DNA of 43,980 nucleotides from Candidatus Bathyarchaeota archaeon (GTDB lineage Archaea; Thermoproteota; Bathyarchaeia; Bathyarchaeales; Bathycorpusculaceae): contig JADGNF010000035.1 in NCBI GenBank assembly GCA_017883615.1, forward strand, positions 1 through 43,980, written 5' to 3'. A model generated the notes under the pieces. The model was not told the DNA's origin. It did no database searches and saw only the letters and a list, made by a program, of their open reading frames with translations. Shown here in pieces: positions 26,101 through 34,339 of this stretch (position 1 is the stretch's first letter; each line of letters opens with the position of its first letter). Both the position numbers and the translations under genes were made by a program.

Positions 26101-26182
26101 ATGCTTCTTTTTCCGCCAAAATAAATTCTTGTTCTGGTGAAGCTGGTAACGTCTGTTTTTTCAATTCGCCTTGACCTTTCAA
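23180..26182 (-). CDS. P-type cation-transporting ATPase
   Basis: This 1000-residue P-type ATPase has the full domain order. It begins with an N-terminal cation-ATPase segment (residues 30-75) and M1-M2, followed by an actuator domain with LTGESAD (194-200). M3-M4 contain MPVSIPL, and the phosphorylation site is CTDKTGTITQNK (D364). A nucleotide-binding domain, the TGDGVNDAQA hinge and six C-terminal membrane segments complete it. MPVSIPL replaces the PEGLP of Ca2+ pumps, and there is no CPC, so Cu/Zn transport is excluded. A P2- or P3-like pump for Ca2+, Mg2+, K+/Na+ or H+ fits, but the ion cannot be named. The start is TTG at 26182, and it is divergent from the hydrogenase protease gene. 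Confidence 0.9.
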   Translation of the reverse strand: MKGQGELKKQTLPASPEQEFILAEKEAFALPLDEISKKLETNLDTGLTQQEAEKRLLQVGPNSVPKIAVNRIKMYLAPLSNWLIAVYLIVSTILAILALVVLPHLWFQVGVWLPIITGNVVVIIVQSIRAERGLTALQKLSSPKSKVKRDGKIAVTCSENLVPGDIILLKQGDIIPADSRIISSVNLRVNEAILTGESADAEKSQNASGDKEEGSIFQKRDGLFLGTSIVTGNATAVVLETGKNTQIGKMAGKLKIVAPEISLRKRINILAKNLTYIVLIYLGISITYNVANLYLSGNSPTVALIAQDIANSLITALNIMPVSIPLLVTIVMLAGALYMVKSNVIIRNLNAIESAGRVSVLCTDKTGTITQNKMTVKWVYTPIKEGQERLYFITSPDSIDHGRIVKINISQGFKKAFENPQEYQESAPVKIDEENALEYLLAASLLNNDRPIFGDDNGENKACQIDTSRKVTSDATDIAMLCLFERAILEPEAYTERFTLLQSWPLDPKSKLITKVFQDNKTKRFVFFVKGSTETLLTQCDHVLSKENETEAFSKEYKNHVCERVELFSELGQRIVSFALREVENFDQTDMRENCESCLTFIGLVAITDPPREGVRFAVSELRGAGIKPVMITGDSLATAKSIGREIGLIDGDQLVVEGSQIKSLSDQDFLNTAVFARTSPDDKRTIVVRYQKLNCVVAMTGDGVNDAQAIVAADVGIAMGATGTDVARQSAGIVLADDSFNSIVTGIREGRGVFEKIQNIVFFYIAISIAEALVLFGSSFVKEFFILQTWQLIYIAITQFAPSIALVTDKLSQDVMKEKPRSKEGLIGGKRRTALVVFSLSLALMLTVAYLLALYDILPISGLNTASHVLGSDSLETPSMIVWEQAKARTMLLTVAIIAQSALILSLRRLNKPIYKSLKEDWNWRIMPLVLSIPVFHAILMYVPQLQYGLGAIGINFAIIQLTAFDWLVVLALGLAPIGLLELTKMVWVRREKSNVGAS

Positions 26183-26309
26183 AATATTGTGTTATGAACC
26201 TTGTTATCTGAGTCCTTTAATCTTTTGTTTGAACAAAATGTAATCATAAGCTGATTGGTGGCGGGGAACTGACCTAAACCCTTTTCTTGTTTGTCTCTTC
26301 CTTTGTTTG

Positions 26310-26813
26310 ATGTGTCCAAACTTGCTGGCAAACGACAATATTGAAAGAGAGCTGAGAGAATGGCTCAGAGGCGCAACTAGCATAGTCATCGCGGGAATCG
26401 GCAATGAAATCCGAATGGATGACTTTGTCGGCGTCAGAATACTTCAGGATCTAACTGGCAAGGTCTCCAAAAAAGTACACTTAATCGAATGTGAAACGGT
26501 GCCGGAAAGCTTCATGGATGAAATCGTGGAGCTTAAGCCTTCACATGTGCTACTCATTGATGCCGCGATGCTAGATTTGGAACCAGGAGCAATCCGCCTG
26601 TATGATGCATGTAAGGTTGCGAATATGCCCGCAATTACCACGCATATGTTGCCGCTTAGGGTATTTTGCGACTACATTACCCAGATGGCGCAGACCAAAC
26701 TTGCCCTTCTACTCATTGAGCCAAAGAACACGGATTTTGGCGAGGGGTTAACTCCTGAAATTGTTACGTCAGCGGGTCGGGTTGCGGGAGTTTTGTTGAA
26801 GATTCTTCCTTAG
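26310..26813 (+). CDS. hycI: Hydrogenase maturation protease (HycI/HyaD family)
   Basis: This 167-residue peptidase removes the C-terminal peptide of [NiFe] hydrogenase large subunits after nickel insertion. The family signature GIGNEIRMDDFVG (near residue 30) contains the nickel-sensing Glu/Asp, and SHVLLIDAAMLDLEPG and ITTHMLPL supply the other conserved Asp and His. The ATG at 26310 is chosen over the adjacent TTG (26307). mvhA, 3.2 kb away, is the obvious substrate; the divergent P-type ATPase gene separates them. Confidence 0.9.
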   Translation: MCPNLLANDNIERELREWLRGATSIVIAGIGNEIRMDDFVGVRILQDLTGKVSKKVHLIECETVPESFMDEIVELKPSHVLLIDAAMLDLEPGAIRLYDACKVANMPAITTHMLPLRVFCDYITQMAQTKLALLLIEPKNTDFGEGLTPEIVTSAGRVAGVLLKILP

Positions 26814-26986
26814 CTTGGCGAAAGAATCTGTTTTGCCACTTCAAACGTCTAAACTGCATCAATCAAAAGACTTGCAGTTGTCATTTGCATGAGAACTGAC
26901 TATTAAAAACCATGCAGATGTGTGTGCACAAACATATCGCGCCGTCTTTATTTAAAATGCAAGACAACCGTATGTTTTCAGGGGTG

Positions 26987-27012
26987 GAATCCATTAGGTT
27001 TATATCGGATTC
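26987..27012 (+). promoter_or_regulatory. AOR-1 promoter with inverted repeat around the TATA box
   Basis: The TATA-like TTTATATC (26999-27006) is flanked by GAATCC (26987-26992) and GGATTC (27007-27012), an inverted repeat with a 14-bp spacer that could be a dimeric regulator site. Transcription would start near 27030. A strong GGAGGAAAAGG ribosome binding site precedes the ATG at 27058. Confidence 0.5.
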
Positions 27013-27057
27013 GACAGCCTAATAGTAAAACACACGTACGGAGGAAAAGGGAAACTC

Positions 27058-28968
27058 ATGTATTCCTACGCTGGAAAAATACTGCGTGTTAATCTTACTA
27101 CTGGGGAAATAAAAACTGAGCCACTAACTGAAGAAGTGGCGAAGCAGTACATCGGTGGTATAGGCCTCGGAATAAAACTCCTTATGGATAACTCAGTTCC
27201 AGGTGCAGACGCTTACGATCCATCTAATCCACTCATCTACCTGACTGGTCCACTGAGTGGAACCATGGGGCCAACGGGCGGCAACAGCTATGCCGTAGTG
27301 TCTAAATCTCCCGCCACAGGCGGTATTGGCAATGCTGAATCCCACGGTTTCTTCGGACCTGACTTCAAACGGGCAGGCTATGATGCTATCATAATTACGG
27401 GCAAAGCCCCTAAACTAAGCTACTTATGGGTTGACGACGACAAAGTCCAAATCATGAATGCTGAACACATGAAGAACTTCACAGTTAACCACACTGACCA
27501 CGCAATCCGAGAAGAACTCGGAGACTTCTACATCCGCGTCTCTGCCATCGGCGAAGCAGGAGAAAAACTCTGCCGATTTGCGGCAATCATAAACGACGAG
27601 TTTCGCGCCATTGGACGTAGCGGCATGGGCGGCGTCATGGGCAGCAAAAACCTCAAAGCCGTCGCAGTCCGAGGAACACACGATGTCAACGTGGCAAACA
27701 AGCCCGGCTTCATAGAATTCGTCAAACTAATTCATGAACGCATGAAAGGCCCATCAACAAAGAAATACAAGACTTTGGGTACCCCAGAAAACGTTCTTGT
27801 TTTGAATTCACTCTCAGCGCTGGCAACCCGCAACTGGACCAACGCTACATTTGAAGGCGCTAACAAAGTTAGCGGCGAATGGTTAAACGAACACTATGTC
27901 AAGAAAATTGTCGGCTGCGCAACCTGCGGGATGCGTTGCGACCACATCGCTGTTGTCCCCGAAGGTCCCTACAAAGGCAGCACCAGTAGACTCGAGTTTG
28001 AGTGCCTTTGGAGTATGGGTCCACTTTGTGGAGTAGATCGTCTAGACGCAATTATCGAAGCTATGCGTATCACCAATGAGTACGGTATGGACGGCATCAG
28101 CATTGGCGTTGTCGTCGCGTTTGCCATGGACCTATATGAACATGGCATAATTACCAAGGAACAAACTGACGGTATCGACCTCAAATTCGGAAACGCCGAA
28201 GCTATGATTGCGATGATTCACAAAATCGGGAAACGCGAAGGCTGGCTCGGAAGCGCGCTCGCTGAAGGTGTCGCGAAGGCAGCAGAAATTATCGGCGGCG
28301 ATGCTTACAAGTACGCTTGCCACATCAAAGGCTTAGAGCTTCCAGGATACGACCTGCGAACATTGAAGACTGCAGCCCTCGGATTTTCCGTAAGCTTCCG
28401 TGGCGCTTGCCACCTCAGAAACGGAGCCTACTCACCCGACGTAAAGGGCAAGGTGAACCGCTTCAAAATCGAGGCTGGACGCGGCAAAATGATCACCGAC
28501 GAAAGCCACATGTACAACATCATCGACTCGCTCATCGTGTGCAAATTCAGCAGAGGCACCTATTATGACGGTTGGAAAGACCTCACCAACTACTATACAC
28601 TTGCTACCGGAATCCCAATAACCGTTGAAGAAATGACTGCAGACGGAGACCGCATCGAGAATCTCGCAAGGCTGTTTAACATCCGCGAAGGCAAAGGCAC
28701 CCGCAAATACGATGATGTTCCCTACAAGATAAAGAACTTCCCAGTGCCCGACGAGGGACCCGCCAAAGGTGTGTGCGTGAACGATGCGGAGATGGCTGTG
28801 GGCTTAGATGACTATTACGCTTCAAGAGGCTGGACCAAAGAAGGCATCCCAACGATTGAGCGTCTGCAAAAACTAGGCCTGGACAAATATGCTTACATCG
28901 CTGAGAAAGCACTCAAGGAAACCCCGCCTGTGCAAGCGTCTGCCCCAGCAACTGTAGGAGGAGCCTAA
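27058..28968 (+). CDS. aor: Aldehyde:ferredoxin oxidoreductase (tungsten type), copy 1
   Basis: This 636-residue tungstopterin enzyme oxidises aldehydes to acids, or reduces acids, with ferredoxin. It opens with the conserved YAGKILRVNLTTGEI. The [4Fe-4S] ligands are C287, C290, C294 (CATCGMRC) and C495 (LIVCKF), almost the same positions as in Pyrococcus furiosus AOR. Pterin-contact segments such as GIGNAESHGFFGPDFKRAGYDA and GYDLRTLKTAALGFSVSFRGACH are intact. The partner ferredoxin begins 1 bp after the stop. It is a paralogue of the enzyme at 30075. Confidence 0.95.
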   Translation: MYSYAGKILRVNLTTGEIKTEPLTEEVAKQYIGGIGLGIKLLMDNSVPGADAYDPSNPLIYLTGPLSGTMGPTGGNSYAVVSKSPATGGIGNAESHGFFGPDFKRAGYDAIIITGKAPKLSYLWVDDDKVQIMNAEHMKNFTVNHTDHAIREELGDFYIRVSAIGEAGEKLCRFAAIINDEFRAIGRSGMGGVMGSKNLKAVAVRGTHDVNVANKPGFIEFVKLIHERMKGPSTKKYKTLGTPENVLVLNSLSALATRNWTNATFEGANKVSGEWLNEHYVKKIVGCATCGMRCDHIAVVPEGPYKGSTSRLEFECLWSMGPLCGVDRLDAIIEAMRITNEYGMDGISIGVVVAFAMDLYEHGIITKEQTDGIDLKFGNAEAMIAMIHKIGKREGWLGSALAEGVAKAAEIIGGDAYKYACHIKGLELPGYDLRTLKTAALGFSVSFRGACHLRNGAYSPDVKGKVNRFKIEAGRGKMITDESHMYNIIDSLIVCKFSRGTYYDGWKDLTNYYTLATGIPITVEEMTADGDRIENLARLFNIREGKGTRKYDDVPYKIKNFPVPDEGPAKGVCVNDAEMAVGLDDYYASRGWTKEGIPTIERLQKLGLDKYAYIAEKALKETPPVQASAPATVGGA

Positions 28969-28969
28969 A

Positions 28970-29482
28970 ATGGTACGCCCTCAAGACCGAAAATTCGTAA
29001 CTGCTGACCCCGAGAAATGCATCGGCTGCTGCGTTTGCGAATACGCCTGCAGCATGGTGAACGAGGATACGTTTAACCCGACCAAGAGCCGGATTCGCGC
29101 CATGCGGTTGGGACCATTGACTAACTTGGCTGTCACTTGTAGGCACTGCGAAGACCCCGCATGCGTCTCTGCATGTCCAAGAGATGCCCTGAGCCAAGAA
29201 GAGGATAGCGGCATAATTCGCGTCGACGAAAATCTCTGCAACGGCTGCGGATGGTGCATCGCCGCCTGCCAATTTGGCGCTATGAACATGCACCCCGAAA
29301 GGAAAGTCGTGTTCACCTGCAACAGCTGCACCGACAAAGCCAAAGGCGAACCCCAATGCGTCAAATGGTGCCCCGAAGAAGCCTTAACATTCGTGACGGC
29401 GGATGCATTGGCACAGAAATCACGCCAGAAAGCAGTGCGCAACCTGTTCCAAACAGCCGACTCAGAAGCAAAAGCAAAATAA
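28970..29482 (+). CDS. Four-cluster ferredoxin subunit partnered with AOR-1
   Basis: This 170-residue DmsB/HycB-type iron-sulfur protein has sixteen ligand cysteines in four groups: C17/20/23/27, C57/60/65/69, C90/93/96/100 and C117/120/130/134. That suggests four [4Fe-4S] clusters forming a wire. There is an extra C21. It starts right after the AOR-1 stop, with GGAGG at the end of that gene as its ribosome binding site, so the two are translationally linked. It probably carries electrons between AOR and another carrier. The C-terminus is helical and lysine-rich. Confidence 0.9.
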   Translation: MVRPQDRKFVTADPEKCIGCCVCEYACSMVNEDTFNPTKSRIRAMRLGPLTNLAVTCRHCEDPACVSACPRDALSQEEDSGIIRVDENLCNGCGWCIAACQFGAMNMHPERKVVFTCNSCTDKAKGEPQCVKWCPEEALTFVTADALAQKSRQKAVRNLFQTADSEAKAK

Positions 29483-29489
29483 ACCCATA

Positions 29490-29525
29490 AGCGCCTTCTT
29501 TGCGCTTTCCTTTTTGTTTTCAAAA
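29490..29525 (+). terminator. T-rich terminator after the AOR-1 module
   Basis: A pyrimidine tract with T4-T5 runs follows the ferredoxin stop. It lies between this operon and the convergent MoaD-like gene. Confidence 0.35.
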
Positions 29526-29549
29526 CATCTTTTTGGCACAGAATTGTAT

Positions 29550-29837
29550 TTATCCGCCTGTTACGAGCGGCATAAGAATCACCAAATCGCCGTCCTTCAG
29601 TTTCGTGTTGACCCCGTCAAGTTGACCAATAAATATTCCGTTGACTGTAATGCTGAAGTTGATTTTGATGTATTTGGCGTCTGGTTGGTAGATATCTTGG
29701 ATGAATTGTTTGCCGAATCGTTGGGCGATTTTGTTTAGTAAGTCGGAGAGGGGGACGGCGTCTGGGAGTTCGACGGTGTCTTCTGTTTGGTTGGTGTAAG
29801 TTTTGACTAGTCCGAGGTAGTGGATTTTTATTTTCAT
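29550..29837 (-). CDS. MoaD/ThiS-family sulfur carrier
   Basis: This 95-residue beta-grasp protein ends in PLVTGG; the terminal Gly-Gly is the thiocarboxylate site of sulfur carriers. LSDLLNKIAQRFG, FSITVNGIF and LKDGDLVILMPLV match the MoaD pattern. MoaD supplies sulfur for the dithiolene of molybdo/tungstopterin, the cofactor of the AOR enzymes on both sides. It could also be a specialised ThiS/SAMP-type protein. It is transcribed against both AOR modules and diverges from AOR-2. Confidence 0.85.
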   Translation of the reverse strand: MKIKIHYLGLVKTYTNQTEDTVELPDAVPLSDLLNKIAQRFGKQFIQDIYQPDAKYIKINFSITVNGIFIGQLDGVNTKLKDGDLVILMPLVTGG

Positions 29838-30020
29838 CGTTTGCGTCTCTTGCCCCTGTTATTGCTGGGATATGGATGTGGATTTGGGTTCTCATATTTC
29901 TTTTCTCCCCAAACCAACATTGGGATGGTCAACCCATCAAGAAACGTTATGCTTCAGAGTTCATGACGCCAAAAACACGCATCCAATTTAGCCATGTTTT
30001 TTGTGACTCCCAAGCCATTA

Positions 30021-30031
30021 AATTAATATAG
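30021..30031 (+). promoter_or_regulatory. TATA box for AOR-2
   Basis: AATTAATATAG lies about 50 bp before the TTG start at 30075. The predicted initiation near 30048-30055 is downstream of the ATG at 30039, which argues that this ATG is not the real start. Confidence 0.5.
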
Positions 30032-30074
30032 TTTTCAAATGACTATACACCTTCAAACATTGGAGGACACGTGT

Positions 30075-31931
30075 TTGCTCGGTTACGCAGGTAAAGTTCT
30101 CTACGTCGACTTATCCACCGGAAAGACGCGAACTGAAAAACTCAACGAAGAAACCGCCAAGAAATACATCGGCGGCATCGGCTTAGGCATGAAGCTCTGG
30201 CTTGCAAACTCAACTGCAGGCGTCGACCCGCTTAGCCCCCAAAACCCTCTTGTTTTAGCTCTGGGTCCAGTCTCAGGAACCATGTTCCCAACAGGAGGCA
30301 ACGGTCACGCGTTCATAACAAAGTCACCCGCCACAGGAGCCGTTGGTGAAGCAGTTTCACATGGCACTTTTGGCGCTGAACTCAAACGCGCCGGATACGA
30401 CGCAATTATTTTAACAGGCAAATCGGAACGGCTAATTTACCTTTGGATAGACGACGACTCGGTCCAGCTTCTTGATGCTTCCCAGTTGGCAGGTAAATCG
30501 CCCAGCGAGACCGAAGACGCAATAAAAGACGAAATAGGCGACTACTACGTTCGTGTAGCTTCAATCGGTTTAGCAGGAGAGAAACTTAGCAAAATCGCGT
30601 CCATAATTAACGAGAAAACCCGAGCAGCCGGGAGAACCGGTTTGGGCGCAGTTTTAGGCTCAAAAAATGTCAAGGCGATCGCCGTACGCGGCACACGCGA
30701 CATTACAGTCGCGAAACCCGAAGAATTCATGGACATGGTTAGAGACTTTCATGAACGCATGAAAGGCCCATCCACGCAGAAATACCGCACCCTTGGCACC
30801 GTTGAGAATATTCTCGTTAACAACACCATGTTCTGCATGCCCACACGCAACTACAGTACTGCCCACTTTGAAGATGCTGAAAAGGTAAGCGGGGAAGCAC
30901 TAAACGAAAAATACGTTTCAAAAATAATTGCGTGCAGCTCTTGTCCAATGCGTTGCGAACACGAAGCCGTAGTCCGCGAAGGACCCTACAAAGGCGCAAT
31001 GGCAAGAATCGAGTATGAATCACTTTGGGCTCTGGGACCTTACACAGGCGTAAACAAACTTGACGCCATCATAAAAGCAGCCGAACTCTGCAACTATTAC
31101 GGTTTAGACGCCCAAAGCACAGGTGTAACCGTCGGGTTCGTGATGGACTGCCACGAAAAAGGTATACTCACCCACGATGACCTTGGCGGAATCGACGCGC
31201 ACTTTGGAAACGCAGATGCACTTTTACAGTTGATTGAGAAAATTGGCAAGCGCGAAGGCATCGGCAACATCCTCGCTGACGGCGTTAAAGCAGCCGCAGC
31301 AAAAATTGGCAAAAACTCCGAGAAGTTGGCTCAGCATATTAAAGGATTAGAAGTCACAGGTTACGACTTGCGATGCCTCAAAACCGCAGCTTTAAGCTAC
31401 GCAGTTTCCTTCCGAGGCGCCGACCACAACCGAAGCAGCGCCTACGCCGTAGACCTCAAAGGCAAAGTTGACCGCCTCAAAGCAGAAAAAGGAAGAGGTA
31501 AACTCGTTAAAGACCTCGAAGATACGTACGCTCTGCTTGATTCTTTCATAGTCTGTAAGAACGCCAGAGGAACATTCTACAAGGACCTGCAAGACATGGC
31601 AAAACTCTACAGCTCAGTAACCGGAATCGACATGTCCGTGGAAGAGCTCGCGGCATCGGCAGAACGGATAAACACTATTGCTAGACTAATTAACACCCGC
31701 GAAGGTCTAACCCGCAAAGACGACACACTACCGTGGAAAGTTATGAATGAACCCATTCCTGATGATGGACCAGTGAAAGGTGCCTTCGTAACCCAAGATG
31801 AGCTTGATTTGATGCTCGACGATTATTACCTGTCCCGTGGATGGACACCAGACGGGGTGCCAACAACTAAAAAGCTAAAGGAACTGGGCATGGAAGAATT
31901 CAAAAGCATAGTTGAACCCAAGGAGGCATAA
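30075..31931 (+). CDS. aor: Aldehyde:ferredoxin oxidoreductase (tungsten type), copy 2
   Basis: This is the second AOR paralogue, 618 residues from the TTG at 30075, which sits 8 bases after GGAGG (30062-30066). With this start the protein begins LGYAGKVLYVDL, like family members, and the cluster cysteines fall at C287, C290, C294 (CSSCPMRC) and C494. These numbers match copy 1 and the Pyrococcus enzyme. An ATG at 30039 would add 12 unrelated residues. Segments AVGEAVSHGTFGAELKRAGYDA and GYDLRCLKTAALSYAVSFRGA are kept. Several active-site-proximal residues differ from copy 1 (for example DHNRSSAYA versus CHLRNGAYS), suggesting a different aldehyde. Confidence 0.95.
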   Translation: MLGYAGKVLYVDLSTGKTRTEKLNEETAKKYIGGIGLGMKLWLANSTAGVDPLSPQNPLVLALGPVSGTMFPTGGNGHAFITKSPATGAVGEAVSHGTFGAELKRAGYDAIILTGKSERLIYLWIDDDSVQLLDASQLAGKSPSETEDAIKDEIGDYYVRVASIGLAGEKLSKIASIINEKTRAAGRTGLGAVLGSKNVKAIAVRGTRDITVAKPEEFMDMVRDFHERMKGPSTQKYRTLGTVENILVNNTMFCMPTRNYSTAHFEDAEKVSGEALNEKYVSKIIACSSCPMRCEHEAVVREGPYKGAMARIEYESLWALGPYTGVNKLDAIIKAAELCNYYGLDAQSTGVTVGFVMDCHEKGILTHDDLGGIDAHFGNADALLQLIEKIGKREGIGNILADGVKAAAAKIGKNSEKLAQHIKGLEVTGYDLRCLKTAALSYAVSFRGADHNRSSAYAVDLKGKVDRLKAEKGRGKLVKDLEDTYALLDSFIVCKNARGTFYKDLQDMAKLYSSVTGIDMSVEELAASAERINTIARLINTREGLTRKDDTLPWKVMNEPIPDDGPVKGAFVTQDELDLMLDDYYLSRGWTPDGVPTTKKLKELGMEEFKSIVEPKEA

Positions 31932-31935
31932 TACA

Positions 31936-32433
31936 ATGGTTAAGATTCATGAGCGAAAATTCGTTTCCTGCGACCCCGAAAAATGTGTCGGCTGCCAAAC
32001 TTGCGAATACGCCTGCTCATTTAACAAAGAAGAAGCCTTTAACCCAATCAAGTCACGCATCCGTGTCGTTCGCGAGAACCAAGTTGTCAACATGGCTGTA
32101 ACTTGCAGACTATGCGAGGACCCCGCATGCATCGCCGCCTGTCCAAGAGACGCCCTCACACAGTCCACAGAAACAGGCATAATCACTATTGACAAAGACA
32201 AATGCAACGGTTGCGGATGGTGCATCGAAGCCTGCGACTACGGTGCCATGATGCTGCACCCAGAAACCAAAACAGTCTACACCTGCGACCTATGCAAAGA
32301 CAAAGCAGACGGACCCCAATGCGTCAAATGGTGCCCCGAAGAAGCCTTGACACTGGTTACGAGTGATGTGCTGGCGCAAAAGGCAAGAATCAGCGCCATC
32401 AAGAAGCTGTTCCAAGAAAAAGGACAGCCATAA
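31936..32433 (+). CDS. Four-cluster ferredoxin subunit partnered with AOR-2
   Basis: This 165-residue protein is a close paralogue of the ferredoxin at 28970 with the same four cysteine groups (CVGCQTCEYAC, CRLCEDPACIAACP, CNGCGWCIEAC, CDLCKDKADGPQC...CP). The ATG at 31936 follows AGGAGG (31921-31926) and is preferred to a TTG at 31912 inside the AOR gene. Together with AOR-2 it repeats the AOR-1 module, so the pair was probably duplicated as a unit. Confidence 0.9.
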   Translation: MVKIHERKFVSCDPEKCVGCQTCEYACSFNKEEAFNPIKSRIRVVRENQVVNMAVTCRLCEDPACIAACPRDALTQSTETGIITIDKDKCNGCGWCIEACDYGAMMLHPETKTVYTCDLCKDKADGPQCVKWCPEEALTLVTSDVLAQKARISAIKKLFQEKGQP

Positions 32434-32552
32434 ATTCGCAGGGAATTTTCTTCCCTTCCAATTGTATTTCATCAAGAAGCTGCTAAAAGCTTTTTCAGTG
32501 CTTCTTCAAATAATAAATACAACTTCTTATCATAACGAAACAAACGGGGGGG

Positions 32553-33131
32553 TTGAAAGATACCTTATTGTGGAAATTGCGGTGCACAAGTAACCGAAGA
32601 CATGAACTTCTGCATTAAATGCGGTTCTCCACTGAAAACCCCACATCCATTGACTGTCGTCAACCCCCGTGATTCCTATCCCCATGGTGCGCGTCAACTG
32701 ACTATGGACATACTGCTCACAGTCACGTGGAGCTTCCTTGCATTTTTGACTCTTTCCACAATTGACGCCTCTAAACATTTCACACTCCTTTATGTTGGCA
32801 CAGCGATAGCCCTATCCTTTATTGTCAGCTTTGCCCTCAGCTACTCCAGCACTTGGTGGCAGCTACGCATTTTAGAACAAAAAGGAGCGATACGCTCCTC
32901 CATGAAAACCCTTCTGGTAGCCATAGGTGGCGCAATAATTCTATTGCTTTGCTATTTTATTTCATGTCCATGATTCCTCAGGAATCGCTTGCCTTATTCA
33001 CTAACTTCTTCTATCCCATTTTCCCGATTTTTCTTTTAGTGAGAGTAATTCTTTTTGCGAATTGGGAGCGTAAGCACGGTAAACGAATTTATGGTGGATC
33101 TTTTGTGATTTTCGTTTTCCCGAAGAATTAG
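32553..33131 (+). pseudogene. Zinc-ribbon membrane protein gene, frameshifted near both ends
   Basis: A zinc ribbon, YCGNCGAQVTEDMNFCIKC, is followed by three or four membrane segments. The ribbon frame has no start codon: a TGA (32554-32556) sits directly before AAG ATA CCT. Removing one A from the TTGAAAG at 32553-32559 would give a TTG start one codon before it, typical for this family. At the 3' end the frame stops at 32973 in mid-membrane segment, while another frame continues the hydrophobic pattern (FTNFFYPIFPIFLLVRVILF) to a basic tail and stop at 33131. Two independent shifts suggest decay, or assembly errors at homopolymers. Confidence 0.6.
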
Positions 33132-33200
33132 CTGGCCGATAAACAAATTTGTTTTCTTAACGGGAAAATTTACAAGCCAGCCCGCTAACCCTTCATACTG

Positions 33201-34277
33201 GTGCCTCATTTGAAACGTGTAAACGCGCTAAAAGAAGCAGCCTTCGAAGAAGGCGGGTTTGACGGTTACTTAATCTTCAACGGCATAAATCAACTGTATT
33301 TTCTGGGGTTTCCCGGAACCTCCGCCCTCCTCGTTCCCCCTGATGGCGAAGCCACGCTCTACGTTTACAGCGTTAACTACGAGCAGGCCAAAGCCATGGG
33401 CAAAGGCTTTAACGTCGAATTGGTAAAAGCAAACGAGAATTTTCTGGCAAAAATCGCCAAAAAGGCAGTTGACTGCAAAATCAAAAAGCTCGCGGTTGAT
33501 GCTTTAGGGGTGCAAACTTGGGTTAACCTCATCGACGAGCTAGGCGGACCCAAAGTAGAAGTCAACAATAGCCACATTGAATCGCTCCGCTTGGTGAAGG
33601 ATGAGGTAGAAATCGGGTTGATGCGTAGGGCGGGGGAGTTGACTGGTGAGGGGATGAAGGCGGCTTTTGAGGTGGTTAAGCCGGGCGCGAAGGAGTTTGA
33701 GGTGGCGGCGCAAATCGAGTATGCCATGCGGAGTCGCGGTGCGGGTCCAACTGCGTTTGAGAGCATCGTTGCGTCAGGTCAATGCTCGGCGTTCCCACAT
33801 GGCGGTTGCAGCGGGAGAGAAATCCGAGAAGGGGACCTGGTTGTGGTAGACATTGGCGCCACCTACCAATATTACTGCTCCGACATGACCCGCACATTCG
33901 TCGTCGGAAAACCTTCATCGAAACAGCAGAAAATATACGATACTGTAAAAGTAGCGCAGCAGAAAGCTTTCGAAGCGGCAAAAGCGGGCGTATCGGCGGC
34001 GGATTTGGATGCGGTAGCGCGAAAATTCATAACTGCTGCGGGCTTTGGACAGTACTTTGTTCATAGGTTGGGGCACGGTGTCGGCTTGGAAGTGCATGAA
34101 CCGCCTTCGATGAGTTCAACCAACAAGAACAAGCTGGTCGCTGGCTGTGTCGTGACGGATGAACCAGGGATTTACGTTCCTGGCTTTGGCGGTGTACGCA
34201 TCGAAGACACCTTGCTAATGGGGCTGCACGGCGCGGAAAGACTCACAACTGGACCTTACAACCTAAAACCAGCATGA
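33201..34277 (+). CDS. Xaa-Pro aminopeptidase/prolidase (M24 family)
   Basis: This 358-residue metallopeptidase cleaves Xaa-Pro bonds. It has an N-terminal creatinase-like domain (residues 1-125) and a pita-bread catalytic domain. The dinuclear metal ligands are in VVVDIGATYQYYCSDMTRTF (two Asp), HRLGHGVGLEVHE (His), TDEPGIYVPG (Glu) and GVRIEDT (Glu), all present. The GTG start at 33201 lies 17 bases after the likely end of an AT-rich promoter; no ATG fits better. The length is normal for PepQ-type enzymes. Confidence 0.93.
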   Translation: MPHLKRVNALKEAAFEEGGFDGYLIFNGINQLYFLGFPGTSALLVPPDGEATLYVYSVNYEQAKAMGKGFNVELVKANENFLAKIAKKAVDCKIKKLAVDALGVQTWVNLIDELGGPKVEVNNSHIESLRLVKDEVEIGLMRRAGELTGEGMKAAFEVVKPGAKEFEVAAQIEYAMRSRGAGPTAFESIVASGQCSAFPHGGCSGREIREGDLVVVDIGATYQYYCSDMTRTFVVGKPSSKQQKIYDTVKVAQQKAFEAAKAGVSAADLDAVARKFITAAGFGQYFVHRLGHGVGLEVHEPPSMSSTNKNKLVAGCVVTDEPGIYVPGFGGVRIEDTLLMGLHGAERLTTGPYNLKPA

Positions 34278-34339
34278 CCTCTTTTTCTGTTTGCGAAAAT
34301 TAATAACCGACAGATTCCCAATCTGATTAAGGGATCGGT

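Noticed and set aside
30039-30041. ATG as start of AOR-2
   Set aside because: It lies upstream of the expected transcription start and adds residues absent from the family; the TTG at 30075 has GGAGG 8 bases upstream and restores the family cysteine numbering.
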